A DNA stretch of 64,000 nucleotides from Podaxis mareebaensis (taxonomy: Eukaryota > Basidiomycota > Agaricomycetes > Agaricales > Agaricaceae): positions 146,236-210,235 of the forward strand of contig JAEUWP010000593.1 of the NCBI GenBank assembly GCA_018524725.1, given 5' to 3'. Position 1 is the stretch's first letter. The number at the start of each line of letters is the position of its first letter. Under the pieces are notes generated by a model. The model ran no database searches. It was given only the letters and a program-made list of their open reading frames with translations, and was not told where the DNA came from. The position numbers and the translations under genes were made by a program. Shown here in pieces: positions 45,748-57,714 of the stretch.

Positions 45748-47114
45748 TGTTAGGATAGTCCTTATCACTGGTTGCCTAAGCTTTGCTAGGGGGCAGCTAT
45801 CTCACTAGATGGTTCACAGAGGTGCTAGGATCTAGCAAGCAGGATCATGATAAGAAGGTGGCAAGGCAAGTGTCCAGTTAAGCACACTTAAGAGGTTGAA
45901 CATCTATAAGTCAAGAATATGACCAATAGAACATTTACTACTACACTGATTGTGAACTAATGTCAATTGCAAGGTTAAAGCAAGTAAGACTTGGATTTGA
46001 GAGTGATTTAAGAATATAGGAAGCTTGCACTTCCAGTACATGAGCAGCTATTTAAGCTCTACTTCTAATGTTCCTAAGAAGTAACTATGACAAAGTAGTG
46101 CTGCATGCCCAAGAGTCAATAGAAGCAAAGCTACAGAGCAGAGAAATACAAGAATAGAAACTAAGACAAGAATAGAAACTAACTATATATAGAAACAGTT
46201 CTAGTTTGAGTTCAGGCAGGATACAGGAATATGAGGTGAATAGTCTGTAGCAATAGAGACAAGAGAGAGAAACTATTTACTAGAAATATTACAAGTCCAT
46301 ATCAGGATGAAGGTGTCCATTGGTAGAGTCAGAAGAATAAGAGTCAGGAGATGAAGCAGAACTGGGAACTGTGAAGTTCCTCATGAGAGGTGAGTCAGAG
46401 GAGTCTGACTTGTGCATTGGACTGTGGCACAGTGAGGGGGATGATGATGATGACAAGGAGATGTCTGTGGTGATGTAGGGAGGTGGATATGGTGGAGGAT
46501 CTGCAGCAGGTTCTTCTGGGTTTGACTTGTTGATGCCAGGGACATTGGAGTTGACACTGCAGAGGGGAGGAAGCTGTGTACAATGGGGAGGGATGGCCAG
46601 AGAATCATTGGAGTTAGGGTCAATGTGATAGACTTCTACTTCTTGAAAGTAGGGTCTGTGAGTGACTTCATACTTGATGATATGCAGGATGACCTTGGGT
46701 GAATACATTATGTAAGGATGGAGGAAGATGATTGGTTCCCCTACATAGGGAATCATTTTCCAACTGTGGGCCCAAGCAGAGTCAAAGTTATTGTGAATGG
46801 TTTGGACATATAACCTGTTGGGATTGAAGACATGAGTGAAGGGGGCATTCTTCCAAGTGATGCATAGAATCTCTGTCATCATATGGTTGATGGAATAGAA
46901 TAGGGGTCCAGGCATCAGCCAGTCTTCTGAGAATAGAGATGTGTGGCCAGGGAGGTGACAGTTGGTGAAAGCTTTGTTGTGATAGCAAACTGGGTCTTTG
47001 GCTGGTATGCTGGTATCTTGAGTGGTGTGGCAGGAGGCATTGGGAAGTCTAAGCTCATGGACTAAAGTGTGATAAATAACATTGTGATGAGAGGTGCCAG
47101 GTGGGTTCATAACA
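45748..47114 (-). mobile_element. 3' LTR of the older chromovirus copy
   Basis: 1,367 bp that align, in reverse orientation, with the LTRs at 49787 and 58689. On the plus strand it begins TGTTAGG and ends GGTTCATAACA, the inverse of the TGTTATGAACC...CCTAACA termini. Clearly more diverged than the two younger LTRs are from each other, with many C-to-T and G-to-A differences. It contains the C-terminal part of the extra open frame (46289-47112). Confidence 0.88.
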
Positions 47115-48097
47115 TTATCCCCTTCATTATTAGTGAGTTCCATCTCACTACTACTATCTGAGACTGGTGTCAGGTGAGGAGTAGGTGGTCTATGATCTTC
47201 CACTTCCAATGTTGGAGAAGGGAGATTCATGATGTCTGTCAGTTGTGTGGATATATTGGGATTCTTGTAGCTGTTTCACCAGATGAGGGAGCAAATGCAT
47301 GCAGCAGCTCTGCTGAGTAGGCTGTGTTGATCTCTGGTTGAGGTGGGGGAGGCTGAAGGTATAGGAGCTGGGGTGTGTGGTCTGCCTGTTTCTGGCAATG
47401 ATATTGTCAGTGAGGGCAGAGATGGCAGCATCAATGGATTGGTGCAATTGTGCACTTGACAGACTTGGGCTTCTGGCATGGTGGGGAAGGAAGGGGGTTC
47501 CATTATAGTCCCTAGCTTGTAGAGGTGGTCAGAAGAGGTCACATCCTCTATGTCAATCAGTACATGGATACCACTGGTATTGATTGGTCCCTTGTGGAAA
47601 AGTGTGTGTAGGGTGAAGTAATGGAGGAGGTCAGGCTGGGAGTGGGTGCCTAGAAGGAGTAATAGGTCAGCTAGAAGGGTGGTAGTTGCCCATATCAGAA
47701 ATGTGAGTTGCAGGGTCAAGACTTTGGTGTATTCTTTGATGTACAGGTACATAGCTGCCTGCATTGGTAGATCATGACAGTAAAGCCTTAGTTCATGATG
47801 GAAGGCTAATATCTTGATGATGTCTAATGCTTCCCTGAATTGAAGGCATGAGATGTGGACTTGGAGTTGAGGAAGTCCTGGTATGTAGGGCACAAGTCTC
47901 ATGTAGAGTTGTATTAAGTTGGGGTTGTTGATCTGCTCATTGGGGAGATCAGGGTAATGGAGGATTTGAAAGAGAGCTAATTCAGCTAAGTGAGTTGAGT
48001 TATAGACTGACTTTATCAATGAGAAGTTTGGTGGTAGAGCTTGAGCTCTCGATGTCATGATATAGTCAAGGGGAGATGTCATGGCTAATACAAGCAA
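46289..48097 (-). pseudogene. Decayed copy of the chromovirus extra ORF
   Basis: Two open frames (48097-47276 and 47230-46289) correspond residue for residue to the 599-codon frame at 57715-59514, for example ALPPNFSLIKSVY, LHYPDLPNEQIN and HTSLFSEDW. The break between them near 47,250 shows that this copy is interrupted. The second half lies in the LTR. Confidence 0.8.
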
Positions 48098-49786
48098 GTT
48101 GGGCTGTCTCTATTGAGTGTGAAAGTCAAATGAGCATTCTAGCAGAATGCATGATAATAGTAATAGTTTCCCTGTAGACATTGCAGTTCTGAACCAAAAG
48201 TGGATTCCTTTGAAGAGCAGGGTCCTGGGTGATGGAGTTAACCCAGTCCAAAGATTCTCAGAGTCAAATGAGTTTGGTGTCAATGTCAGACATTTCACTA
48301 GGGATGGCAGGTAGTTTGATCAGGGATCCAGTGTTGATTGGCCAGATGAATTCTCTGGTTCCAATGTGGGTTGAGTAGGCTGGGAGTGGGTGGAGTGGGT
48401 GTGAGATGATGAAGGGTGCTGCATCCTGTGTAATCATGGTCATTATGATGTATTGTATGGAGAGATGTTCTGAGAGGGCATTCAGGCATTCATTGAAGGT
48501 GGAGGGCACTTCAGTAAGGGATTGGATGCTGTTAGCATTAGGGCCAGTGCTTGTAGTAACATTGGAAGGAAGTTGAGTATTCTACTGAGCTTCAGTTTGA
48601 GTGGTTGGTTCTTGGGTATTGGTGGTTGACATCTCCACTGGTTAGCAAAGTTTGTTCTTCCTTTGATATGCATTAAGGATTTGCTGTGCATTGGTGAATG
48701 TGGACTGTGGTTCCCAAGCATTTTTGGAGTATGGGTAGCCAGTCCACTTGACTAGGAATTCAAGGCAGTTGCACAGTCATTGGTGATTCAAGATGGCTTC
48801 TACTTTGTAGTGTTCTTCATCATTGTACATTTCTGGTGCAGGTCATGGGTAGTGTTTGCCATATAGGTTATTCTTGGTTACTGGGGTGAGAAGAGTGGCA
48901 TGAAATATGGGGTGAATTCTCCATGTTTTGGGTAACTTTAGCTCAAAGTTGACTGTGGATATCTTCTTGATGATCTCAAAAGGTCCTTCACATTTCAGGG
49001 CAAGTTTTCTTGATTTAACTTGCAATGGAAGATTGCAGGTGTCTAACCATACTTGGTCTCCTATGGAGTAGGTGGGGAGTCAGTAGTTGGCTGTGCATCT
49101 TGCCATAATTTGACAGGTGTGATTGTGTACTTGGATAGCACATTGGCAGGTTTCCATTAGTCAGTTCATGCACTCTTCTGTTGATGGGTTGTTTGTGGGT
49201 TCCATTTCAGTTGGAAATGCTTTTGGAGTGTAGCCATAAACTAGTTGGAATGGAGTTTCAGTTCATCTAGCATGGGGATGGTTGTTGTGGCAGAATTTGT
49301 AAATTGGGAGGTACTTGCTCCATTCATTGGGGTCACTTGAAGTAGTGATAGCAAGGTATGTTTTGATTTCTTGGTTGAAGTGTTCAGTTGATCCATCAGT
49401 TTGTGGATGGTAGGCTGTAGAGTAGGCAGGCTTGACATCAAGGAGTTTGTACAACTCTCACATTGCTTTGGCAGCAAATTGGGGGTCATGATCTGAAATG
49501 ACCTTATCTAGAAGGCTGTATTGCAAAAATAGGCAGTTGACCAAAATAGAAGCAATGACTTGGCTGTCAGTGGTCTTTGTAGTAGGGGCTAAAATTATCC
49601 CCTTCATTAGGCCATGGTCCATTATGGCCAAAATAGAATCATATCTGTGGGATGGCAGTAGATCTGTGATCAGATCTATAGAGATCTGCAAAAAGGGTCA
49701 TGTTGACTGAGGTGCTGGGATTGGCTGGTAAGGTGGCTTTTCTGGTTGTCATATGATCTTGTGGCACTGGCAGGCAGGGCAGCCTT
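47115..49786 (-). mobile_element. Older chromovirus copy: integrase, chromodomain and extra-ORF region (left part)
   Basis: Reading from 49,786 down to 47,115: the integrase core (MQISIDLITDLLPSHRYDSI; TKTTDSQVIASILVN; 49691-49241), the integrase C-terminal fold (LALKCEGPFEIIKKI, LKLPKTWRIHPIFHATLL; 49025-48843), a chromodomain-like stretch (to about 48,720), then the extra coding region (48,700-47,115). Frames are broken by stops and shifts. The sequence stops abruptly at 49,786 inside the integrase zinc-finger region and resumes at 60,060, because the younger copy inserted there. Confidence 0.85.
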
Positions 49787-51152
49787 TGTTATGAACCAGC
49801 CTGGTACCTCCCGCCACAACATCATTTATCACGCACTAGTCCACAAGCTTGGACTCCCCAACGCCTCTAGATCTACCACTCAAGATACAGGTATACCAGC
49901 TGAAGACTCAACCCATTACTGCAATGAAGCCTTTGCCAATCGTCGCCTCCCTGGCCATACCTCCCTATTCTCCAAAGACTGGCCAACGCCTGGACCACTC
50001 TTCTATGAGACCAACTGCATGATGACAGAAATATTACGCATCACCTGGGAGAATGCTCCCTTCACCCATGTCTTCGATCCTGACAGGTTGTACGTTCAGA
50101 CCATTCACAATAACTTTGACTCCGCCTGGGCCCACAGTTGGAAGATGATCCCTTACACTGGAGAACCAATTGTATTCCTCCACCCCTACATGATGTATCC
50201 ACCCGAGGTTGTCCCACATATTATCAAATACGAAGTCACCCACAGATTCTACTTTTGAGAAGTAGAAGTCTATCATGTTGATCCTAACTCCGACGAGCCT
50301 CCAGCCATCCCTCCCTGTCATACTCAGCTTCTGCCCCTCCACAGTGTCGACTCCAATGTTCCAGGCATCGACGAGTCAAATCCTGAAGAACCCATTAGCA
50401 ATCCTCCTCCATATCCACTGCCATACATCACTGCTGACATATTGTCATCATCATCATCGTCCCCGCACTGCAGCCTCATCTTCCTCCATGAAGACTCACC
50501 TGACTCATTGCCCTCCATAGGCAACTTCCCTGTTCCTAGTTCTGCTTCATCTCCCAACTCTTATTCCTCTGACTCTTCTGACGGACATCTCCACCCCAAT
50601 ATGGACTTGTAATAAACCACTAAATAGTTTCCTTTTCATATCTCTATTACAGACTCTTTGTCTAGTATCCATGTATCCCAGATGAACTCAGACCTGAACC
50701 GTTTCCTTAGTTAGTAGTTTCCTTTCTAGTCTCATTCTCTATTCTTGTCTAGTTTCTATTCTCATCTTGCTCCGCTCCATAGTTATGCTTCTATTGACTC
50801 TCAGACTTGTAGCCTTACTTCATCATAGTTACTGGATTTGGACCTTAGAAGTAAAGCTTAAATAGCTGCTCGTGTACTGGAAGTGCAAGCTTCCTATATT
50901 CTCAAATCTCAGTGTTATTCTCTTAACTCTGTAATTGACATTAGTTCACGATCAGTGTGGTAGTAAACTCTCTATTGGTCATATTCTCGACTAATAGAAG
51001 TTTGACCTCTAAGTGTGCTTAACTGGACACTTGCCTTGCCACCTACTTACTGTGATCCTTCTTGCTAGATCCTAGCACCTCTGTGAACCATCTAGTGAGA
51101 TAGCCACCCCCTAGCAAAGCTTAGGTGACTGGTAATAAGGACCAACCTAACA
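49787..51152 (+). repeat. 5' LTR of the younger chromovirus
   Basis: Starts TGTTATGAACCAGCCTGG and ends ACCAACCTAACA. The first 60% encodes the C-terminal part of the extra frame, here interrupted by TGA at 50256-50258 (CGA in the 3' LTR at 59158-59160). TTAAATA at 50858-50864 is a candidate TATA box, which would put U3 at about 1.1 kb. Confidence 0.9.
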
Positions 51153-51829
51153 TTATATAGGAAGCTTCCCTTGGCAACCCTTGTGTCTGTTGTAAGCAAC
51201 TAGAAGACACACAATATCTCTAGGGTAACATGGGCCCTAATCCCATCATGGACCTAGCCAACACTAGACCAGATCTGTGAGTAGACTGCAAATCTATGTC
51301 AGGAGATACGCCCGAACATGGTGATCAGGATAGCAACCTAGATCTTAAAGGCCCACAGATTGGAGAGAGGAAACCGCTCCATCTAAAGCAATTTGGACAG
51401 ATTGTAGGAACCTTGGCAAACCCAGAAAACAACTGCAACCTACTCCAGACTGATAACAAAGGGCAGAGCCAATCCTTGAATGCCTGGATAACCAGCCATT
51501 ATCTTGGACAACAAGTAAAGGAGAAAAACACCCACATCAAGCACTAGACTGGCTGTGGGAGACAATAGCTGTGCTGTAGAATAACTCTAAGCCACATACA
51601 AAGAAGGAGTATCTGATTGAAGGGTAACCAGAAAGGAAAGATAGACCCCTAGTGCAAGTGTGGATTTTGTGCACTACAGAAATCGTCCACCATCCAGAAG
51701 CACAACTGGATTCGAGAAAGATTAAAGCCATACTGCAAGAAGTCCCAGAGATACTCGAGATCAAGATAGGATTTTGTCCAAGCTAGTCAGCAACCACCCC
51801 GCGACACCTTTTTCACCACAGATTCTTCA
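51153..51829 (+). other. Chromovirus untranslated leader
   Basis: 677 bp between the 5' LTR and the first gag frame. It contains an 83-codon open frame (51296-51547) without recognisable motif. No tRNA 3'-end complement was found right after the LTR. Confidence 0.5.
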
Positions 51830-53481
51830 ATGCCACCCTGTTCTCAGGAAAAGGAAAACAACGAGCTCAGACCAAGCCTGATCCCGACCAATCTACCTCC
51901 TCACAATCCCGAAAATCCAAACAACCCCAACAACACCAACCAACCCCACCCTCAGATCCCACACTTCAGCTTCATACCTGCTCACTGGAGCAAACCCTGT
52001 ATTCACCACCCCTGCCCATCCAATGTGCTGAATCCTTTCACAACACTCCTCCCCCCATCAAACCCTCAACCAGCACCACAGCAGGACTTATCAGACAAGC
52101 TTCTCTTGGAGAGTGCTCTGAGCAAATTAGCCAAGCAGCTACGACACCAGAACAATCTACCCAGCCAAACCCCCTCCTTCAACACAGAGGAGATCCCGAG
52201 CATGTCAACACTGAGTCAGAACACTCTTACCACTCAGGAAGCCAACAATCAGAATCTCCAGAAGAACCAACACTCCACCTGCTCATCCTCACCCCAGCAC
52301 AACAGAACTGGTACAACTCATTCCCACCAGAACAACAGCTCTACATCTGAACTACCTCACCCACTGACCAAGAAAGCATCCTTAACAACCTCATCAGTAC
52401 ATACAGACCAGACCCCTACAATCCAACTACCCCATATCCCCATTCAACCTCCAGAGCCCAATCACCTCAGTCAGTACATTCCACCATGTTGAACATGTGA
52501 GACCCAAAGGTTGAAAAGCCCAAGCCTTTCTATGGAGACCCCTCCAACTACCCACAATGGAAGAAAGACCTACAAATTTACTATGCATGCCAACCAACCA
52601 ATCTCTCCTCTGACTCTGCTAAGATCATGTTCGCCCTCCTCAACATGTGAGGACTGGCCACTACATGGAAGGAAGCCTATGTCACCTCCCATACCAATGG
52701 GAACACCTTTAACACAACGCAAACCTTGGCACAGTTCTTCACTGAGTTGGACAACTCATTTAAACAAGCCTCTACCACCGTTGTCAGCATCGACTGCCTC
52801 ATGCACCTCAAACAGAATGGAAGACTGATCAAAGAATACATCAACCAGTTCAAGAGCCTATGCACCTCAGCAGGCATCTCTTATAACGAGACCAAAGTCG
52901 CATTATTCCTTAAAGGACTGGACCCATATTACCACAAAGGCATCATTAACCAAAGTCCCACTGAAAACAACCCTGAAGCTGTCTACACAGCAGCCCACTG
53001 CACAGGAGGACTGGCACACTTTCAATCATTTGCTGATCACCCAAGAAATTCGTACTGACACTACTTGAACTCCCATCACAAGAAACATTTGAAATCTCAT
53101 ATTTCAAGCAAAAGCTACAACTTCTGAGCATATACACTGTCTCAAACAACTCATAACCCCCCAGGATATGGTCCCATGGACATTGACAACATCCTCACGA
53201 ATGAGCTCAATAATATTGATGGAACAGATAGCAAATCTGAACAGTCATCAGAAGAAGACTCTTTAGAAGTATCATCTGATGATGACTACTACTCAAGTGA
53301 ACAAGTTAATCAAATCGTCAAAGCAAGAATTGAAGCTGAGCTTAATAACCTCCTACCCCAAGAACTCTGCAAACTCAGAAGCAAAGGCTTATGCTTCATT
53401 TGCAAACTCAGAAGCAAAGGCTTATGCTTCATTTGCAAAACCAGAAAGCACTACGTGCGATCCTGCCCACTCAACAAGTGA
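51830..53481 (+). pseudogene. Chromovirus gag, interrupted
   Basis: Gag-type sequence is spread over at least two frames. The first part is Pro/Asn/Gln-rich (51830-52492). The capsid-like part (from 52,500) contains PKPFYGDPSNYPQWKKDLQ, TQTLAQFFTELDNSFKQ and LIKEYINQFKSLCTSAGISY, with an in-frame TGA near 52,648. The zinc knuckle is CFICKTRKHYVRSC (C-x2-C-x4-H-x4-C) at about 53,426-53,467. A 33-bp unit directly before it is tandemly duplicated (53368-53400, 53401-53433), repeating KLRSKGLCFIC. These breaks make it non-functional as it stands. Confidence 0.8.
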
Positions 53482-53840
53482 AGATCAAAGAATCGAGCCT
53501 CCTATTCCCAAAATAGACACAGAAAACAATTCCGGAAGCACCGAAAATCAAGACTCAATAATATCGAAGAAGAGTCAAGTGACAAAGAAGATCAAAAAGG
53601 GAAAGGAAAGGATTTTACCAGAAGGGACTAGCCAGCATCACGTCTAGTTCCAGTAACTCACAAATTGTGAGCAGTGATTCCAAATATTCATTCGATGGAT
53701 ACCCTTGACTGTGAAATCCACCTGATTATTGAAAACCCACTCAGACAATTAACCAAGTCATCGCCCAACAGCACAACAAAATCCTATATCTTCCGACACG
53801 AATCCACTTTGACAAACAACAACCTATTGACACACTTACC

Positions 53841-56800
53841 TTGCTCAACTCAGGAGCAGGAGGTAACTTTATTGACGAAACCCTTATTGCTCAATGGAAC
53901 CTCGAAACACAACCCTTACCAAGGCCCATTGAAGTTCATAATGCCGATGGATCAATCAATAAAGCAGGAACCACCACCAAAGAATGTTTACTCAACATCA
54001 AGATCAATAACCAGATCACACCTGTTACAACATGCATCACAAAACTCGGCAAACCCAAAATTATTCTTGGAGCACCATGGCTCATGAAGCACAACCCAGA
54101 CATTAACTGGAGAAAACAAACCCTTACCTGGAGAAATGATGACCCGGACCACATCTACCAAGAACTGCTTCATACGATGGAAGAAGAAAACACCAAAGAA
54201 CTCAACCATATTACTTTGGAACCTGAATCATTTCTCAAAATCAACTTCAAGGCAAACACCTCACAAGCGATTGCACAACAATACAGAGATCAGAAGAAAG
54301 AATCTGACCCTTGAAAAGTTGTCCCAAAGGAATTCCACAACTACCTTGATGTATTTTCTGAAAAGAAAGCATCCCGATTCCCACCAAGCAGACCTTGGGA
54401 TCACAAGATCGAACTCAAAGACTCATTTGAACCAAAGTCATTCAAACCCTATCGACTATCGCCTATCAAAATGCAAGAACTCAACAAGTTCATCAACGAA
54501 AATCTTGCTAAAGGATACATCCGTCCCTCTGAATCACCAATGGCGTCACCTTTCTTCTTCATAGGGAAGAAAGATGGTAAACTACGACCATGCCAAGATT
54601 ACTGCTACCTCAACATGCATACCATCAAGAATGCATATCCAATACCCCTCATATCTTCATTACTTGACAAACTTAAAGGATCAAAATGGTTCACAAAATT
54701 TGATGTATGAGCTGGATATAACAATATCCACATCCACAATGGCGACCAATGGAAAGGAGCCTTCAAAACCCCAAGAGGACTATTCGAACCAACTATCATG
54801 TTCTTCAGAATGTGTAACAGCCCCATGACATTTCAATTGATGATGGATCACATTTTTGCCCACCTCATTCAAAGAGGACAAGTACTTGTCTATATGGATG
54901 ACATTCTCATCCATGCCAGAACTCGAGAAGAATTGCGACAAATCACCCAAGAAGTACTTGATATTCTACAAAAACATGACTTATACCTCAAACCCAAGAA
55001 ATGTGAGTTTGAAAAACAATGCATCGAATATTTAGGAGCAGTAGTCACTCCTACATCTATTGAAATGGATGCTGCCAAACTCGAAGGAATCAAGAATTGG
55101 CCAACACCAAAGACAACCCAAGATGTCTGAAAATTTATCGGATTTTGCAACTTCTACCAATGTTTCATCTGAAATTACTCCAAGCATGCAGCACCCCTCA
55201 ATGCACTAATGTCTAAAAATGTCAAATTCAAATGGAAACTGGAGCATCAACAAGCCTTTGATGAACTCAAAAGGAAATTTGAAGATTGACCTATTCTTAT
55301 TGCACCCAACCCATCAAAGCCTTTTGAAATCGAAACTGATGCATTGCAATATGCAGCAGGAGCTGTGCTTTACCAAAGAGATGAAAACAGCATTCATCGC
55401 CTGATAGCCTTCCACTCCAAAGCTTTTACCCCAACAGAATGCAACTATCACTGCTCAGAACTCAAATGGCTCACTATAATCATCACACTACACACATGGC
55501 GCCACTACCTCAAAGGATCGCCCCATGAAATCATTGTCTGGAGTGACCACGAAAATCTGTCCTGATACAAAGAACCTCAGACCCTCAATAAGTGACAAGT
55601 TTGCTGGGTACAATTCATGCAACGATTCCAACCCAACCTCAAGATCAAGCACATCCCTGGTCGAAAGAACAGACCAGCAGATGCATTATCAAGACATCCT
55701 GATTACACACCCCAAGAACCAGAAAACTGAGATATCACTGTATTCAATCAATCAATGATTGCCATCATTACAGAAGATGATAAACAAGTCATCAAGAAGC
55801 ACCAAGAAATGATAGACCCTAACAATGATGACACCCCAGATCAAGAATTACCTACACATGGGAATAGAATCCTGATTCCCAATGAACCATCACTATGCCA
55901 CAGATTACTCCAATGAGTACATGATCATCAAACTGCAGGACATCCTGGAATAGCTGAAACACTATGCAAACTCGCTGAATATGTTTACTGGCCAGCCATG
56001 AAGGACTACGTCACTGAATATGTTAAAGGCTGCCCAACCTGCCAACAGCACAAGATCATTAGGCAACCAGACAAGCCGCTGTACCAACCAATCCCAGCAC
56101 CTCAATCAACACAACCCTTTTCACAAATCTCTATGGATCTCATCACAGATCTACCACCATCCCATGGATATGATTCTATTTTGGCCATAGTGGACCATGG
56201 CCTAACAAAGGGGATAATTTTAGCCCCTACTATGAAAACTGCTGATAGCCAAGTCATAGCATCTATTTTGGTCAACTGTCTATTTTCACAATATGGCCTT
56301 CCAGATAAGGTCATCTCAGATTGAGACCCCCGATTTGCATCCAAAGCAATGCGAGAACTGTACAAACTCCTCGACATCAAGCCTGCTTACTCTACAGCCT
56401 ATCATCTGCAAACTGACAGATCTACTGAATGCTTCAACCAAGAGATCAAGACCTATCTCACCATCACCACTTCAAGCAACCCAAATGAATGGAGCAAGTA
56501 CCTTCCAATCTATGAATTCTGCCACAACAATTGTCTCCATGCTGGATGCTCTGAAACCCCATTCCAACTACTCTATGGCTACACCCCAAAAACATTTCTG
56601 ACTGAGATGGAACCTACAAACAATCCATCAGCTGAAAACTGCATGGATCAACTAATGGAAGCCCACCACCACACTATTCAAGCCCACAACCATGACTGCC
56701 AAATCATGGCAAGATGCACAGCCAACTACTGACTTCCCACCTACTCCACAGGAGACCAAGTATGGCTAGATACCTGCAATCTTCCATTACAAGTCAAATT

Positions 56801-57150
56801 GAGAAAACTCACCCTGAAATGCAAAGGACCATTTGAAATCATCAAAAAGATATCTGCAGTCAACTTCGAACTAAAGTTACCCAAAACTTGGCAAATTCAC
56901 CCTGTCTTCCATGCCACTCTTCTTACTCCAGTAACCAAGAATAACCTATATGGCAAACACTACCCACGACCTGCACCAGAACTGCACAATGATGAAGAAC
57001 ACTACGAAGTTGAAGCAATCCTAAATCATTGATGACTGCGCAACCACCTTGAATTCCTAGTCAAGTAGACTGGGTATCCACACTCTGAAAATACTTGGAA
57101 ACTGCAGTCTGCATTCTCCAATGCACAGCAAATCCTTAACACCTATAAAA
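53841..57150 (+). pseudogene. Chromovirus pol: protease, RT, RNase H, integrase, chromodomain, interrupted
   Basis: Protease at 53841-54180 reads LLNSGAGGNFID, with Asn (53847-53849) where the catalytic Asp is expected. RT at about 54,310-55,130 has LDVFSEKKASRFPPSRPWDH, FFFIGKKDGKLRPCQDY and YMDD (54891-54902). RNase H at 55,220-55,720 has FEIETDALQYAAGAVL, WRHYLKG and the ADALSRHPDY end. Integrase at 55,890-56,750 has the HHCC finger (HDHQTAGHP...CPTCQQHK), SMDLITDLPPSHGYDSILA and the core-domain end ECFNQEIK. Then HPVFHATLLTP and a chromodomain (EHYEVEAILN, LEFLVK, GYPHSENTWK) at 56,985-57,150. At least eight in-frame TGA codons interrupt it, most at positions normally Arg (CGA). Confidence 0.88.
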
Positions 57151-57179
57151 GAAAGAACAAACTTTGCTAACCACTGGAG

Positions 57180-57602
57180 ATGTCAACCACCAACACCCAA
57201 CAACCTATCATTCAAGCTGAAGCTCAGCAAGATACTCAATTACCTCCCAACTCTCCTACAAGCACTGGCCGCAACACTGACCACATCCAATCCCTCATTG
57301 AGACATCCACCACCTTCCAAGAATGGCTAAATGCCCTCACAGAACACCTCACCATACAACACATCATGACAACCACGATTGCACAGGATGCCACACCATT
57401 CATCATCTTGCACCTGCTCCGTCCACTCCCAGCCTACTCAACCCACATCAGAACCTGGGAATTCATCTGGCCAATCAACACTGGATCCCTGATTGAACTA
57501 CCTTCCCTCCCTAGTGAAGTATCTGACCTTGACTCTGAACTCATTCGACTCAGAGAATCTTTGGACTGGGTTAACTCCATCACCCAGGACCCCGCTCTTT
57601 GA
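57180..57602 (+). CDS. Chromovirus extra coding region, part A
   Basis: 140 codons starting MSTTNTQQPIIQ just after the chromodomain, rich in Thr, Gln and Pro. It contains TTFQEWLNALTEHLTIQHIM, FIWPINTGSLIEL and RLRESLDWVNSITQDPAL. The same region is present, broken, in the older copy (48,700-48,260). In another frame LENLWTGLTPSPR-like sequence runs on toward part B, so a frameshift or an intron may join A to B. No known domain recognised, and no membrane helix or signal peptide is evident. Confidence 0.5.
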   Translation: MSTTNTQQPIIQAEAQQDTQLPPNSPTSTGRNTDHIQSLIETSTTFQEWLNALTEHLTIQHIMTTTIAQDATPFIILHLLRPLPAYSTHIRTWEFIWPINTGSLIELPSLPSEVSDLDSELIRLRESLDWVNSITQDPAL

Positions 57603-57714
57603 AGGAATCCACTTTTGGTTCAGAACTGCAATGTCTACAGGGAAACTATTGCTACTATTGTGCATTCTGCTAGAATGCTCATTCAACTTTTGAACTCAAT
57701 GGAGATGGCCTGAC

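Noticed and set aside
49746..50258. A separate 170-residue gene starting at 49746
   Set aside because: It begins in the interrupted older integrase and crosses the target-site duplication into the 5' LTR; the rest is the LTR copy of the extra ORF.
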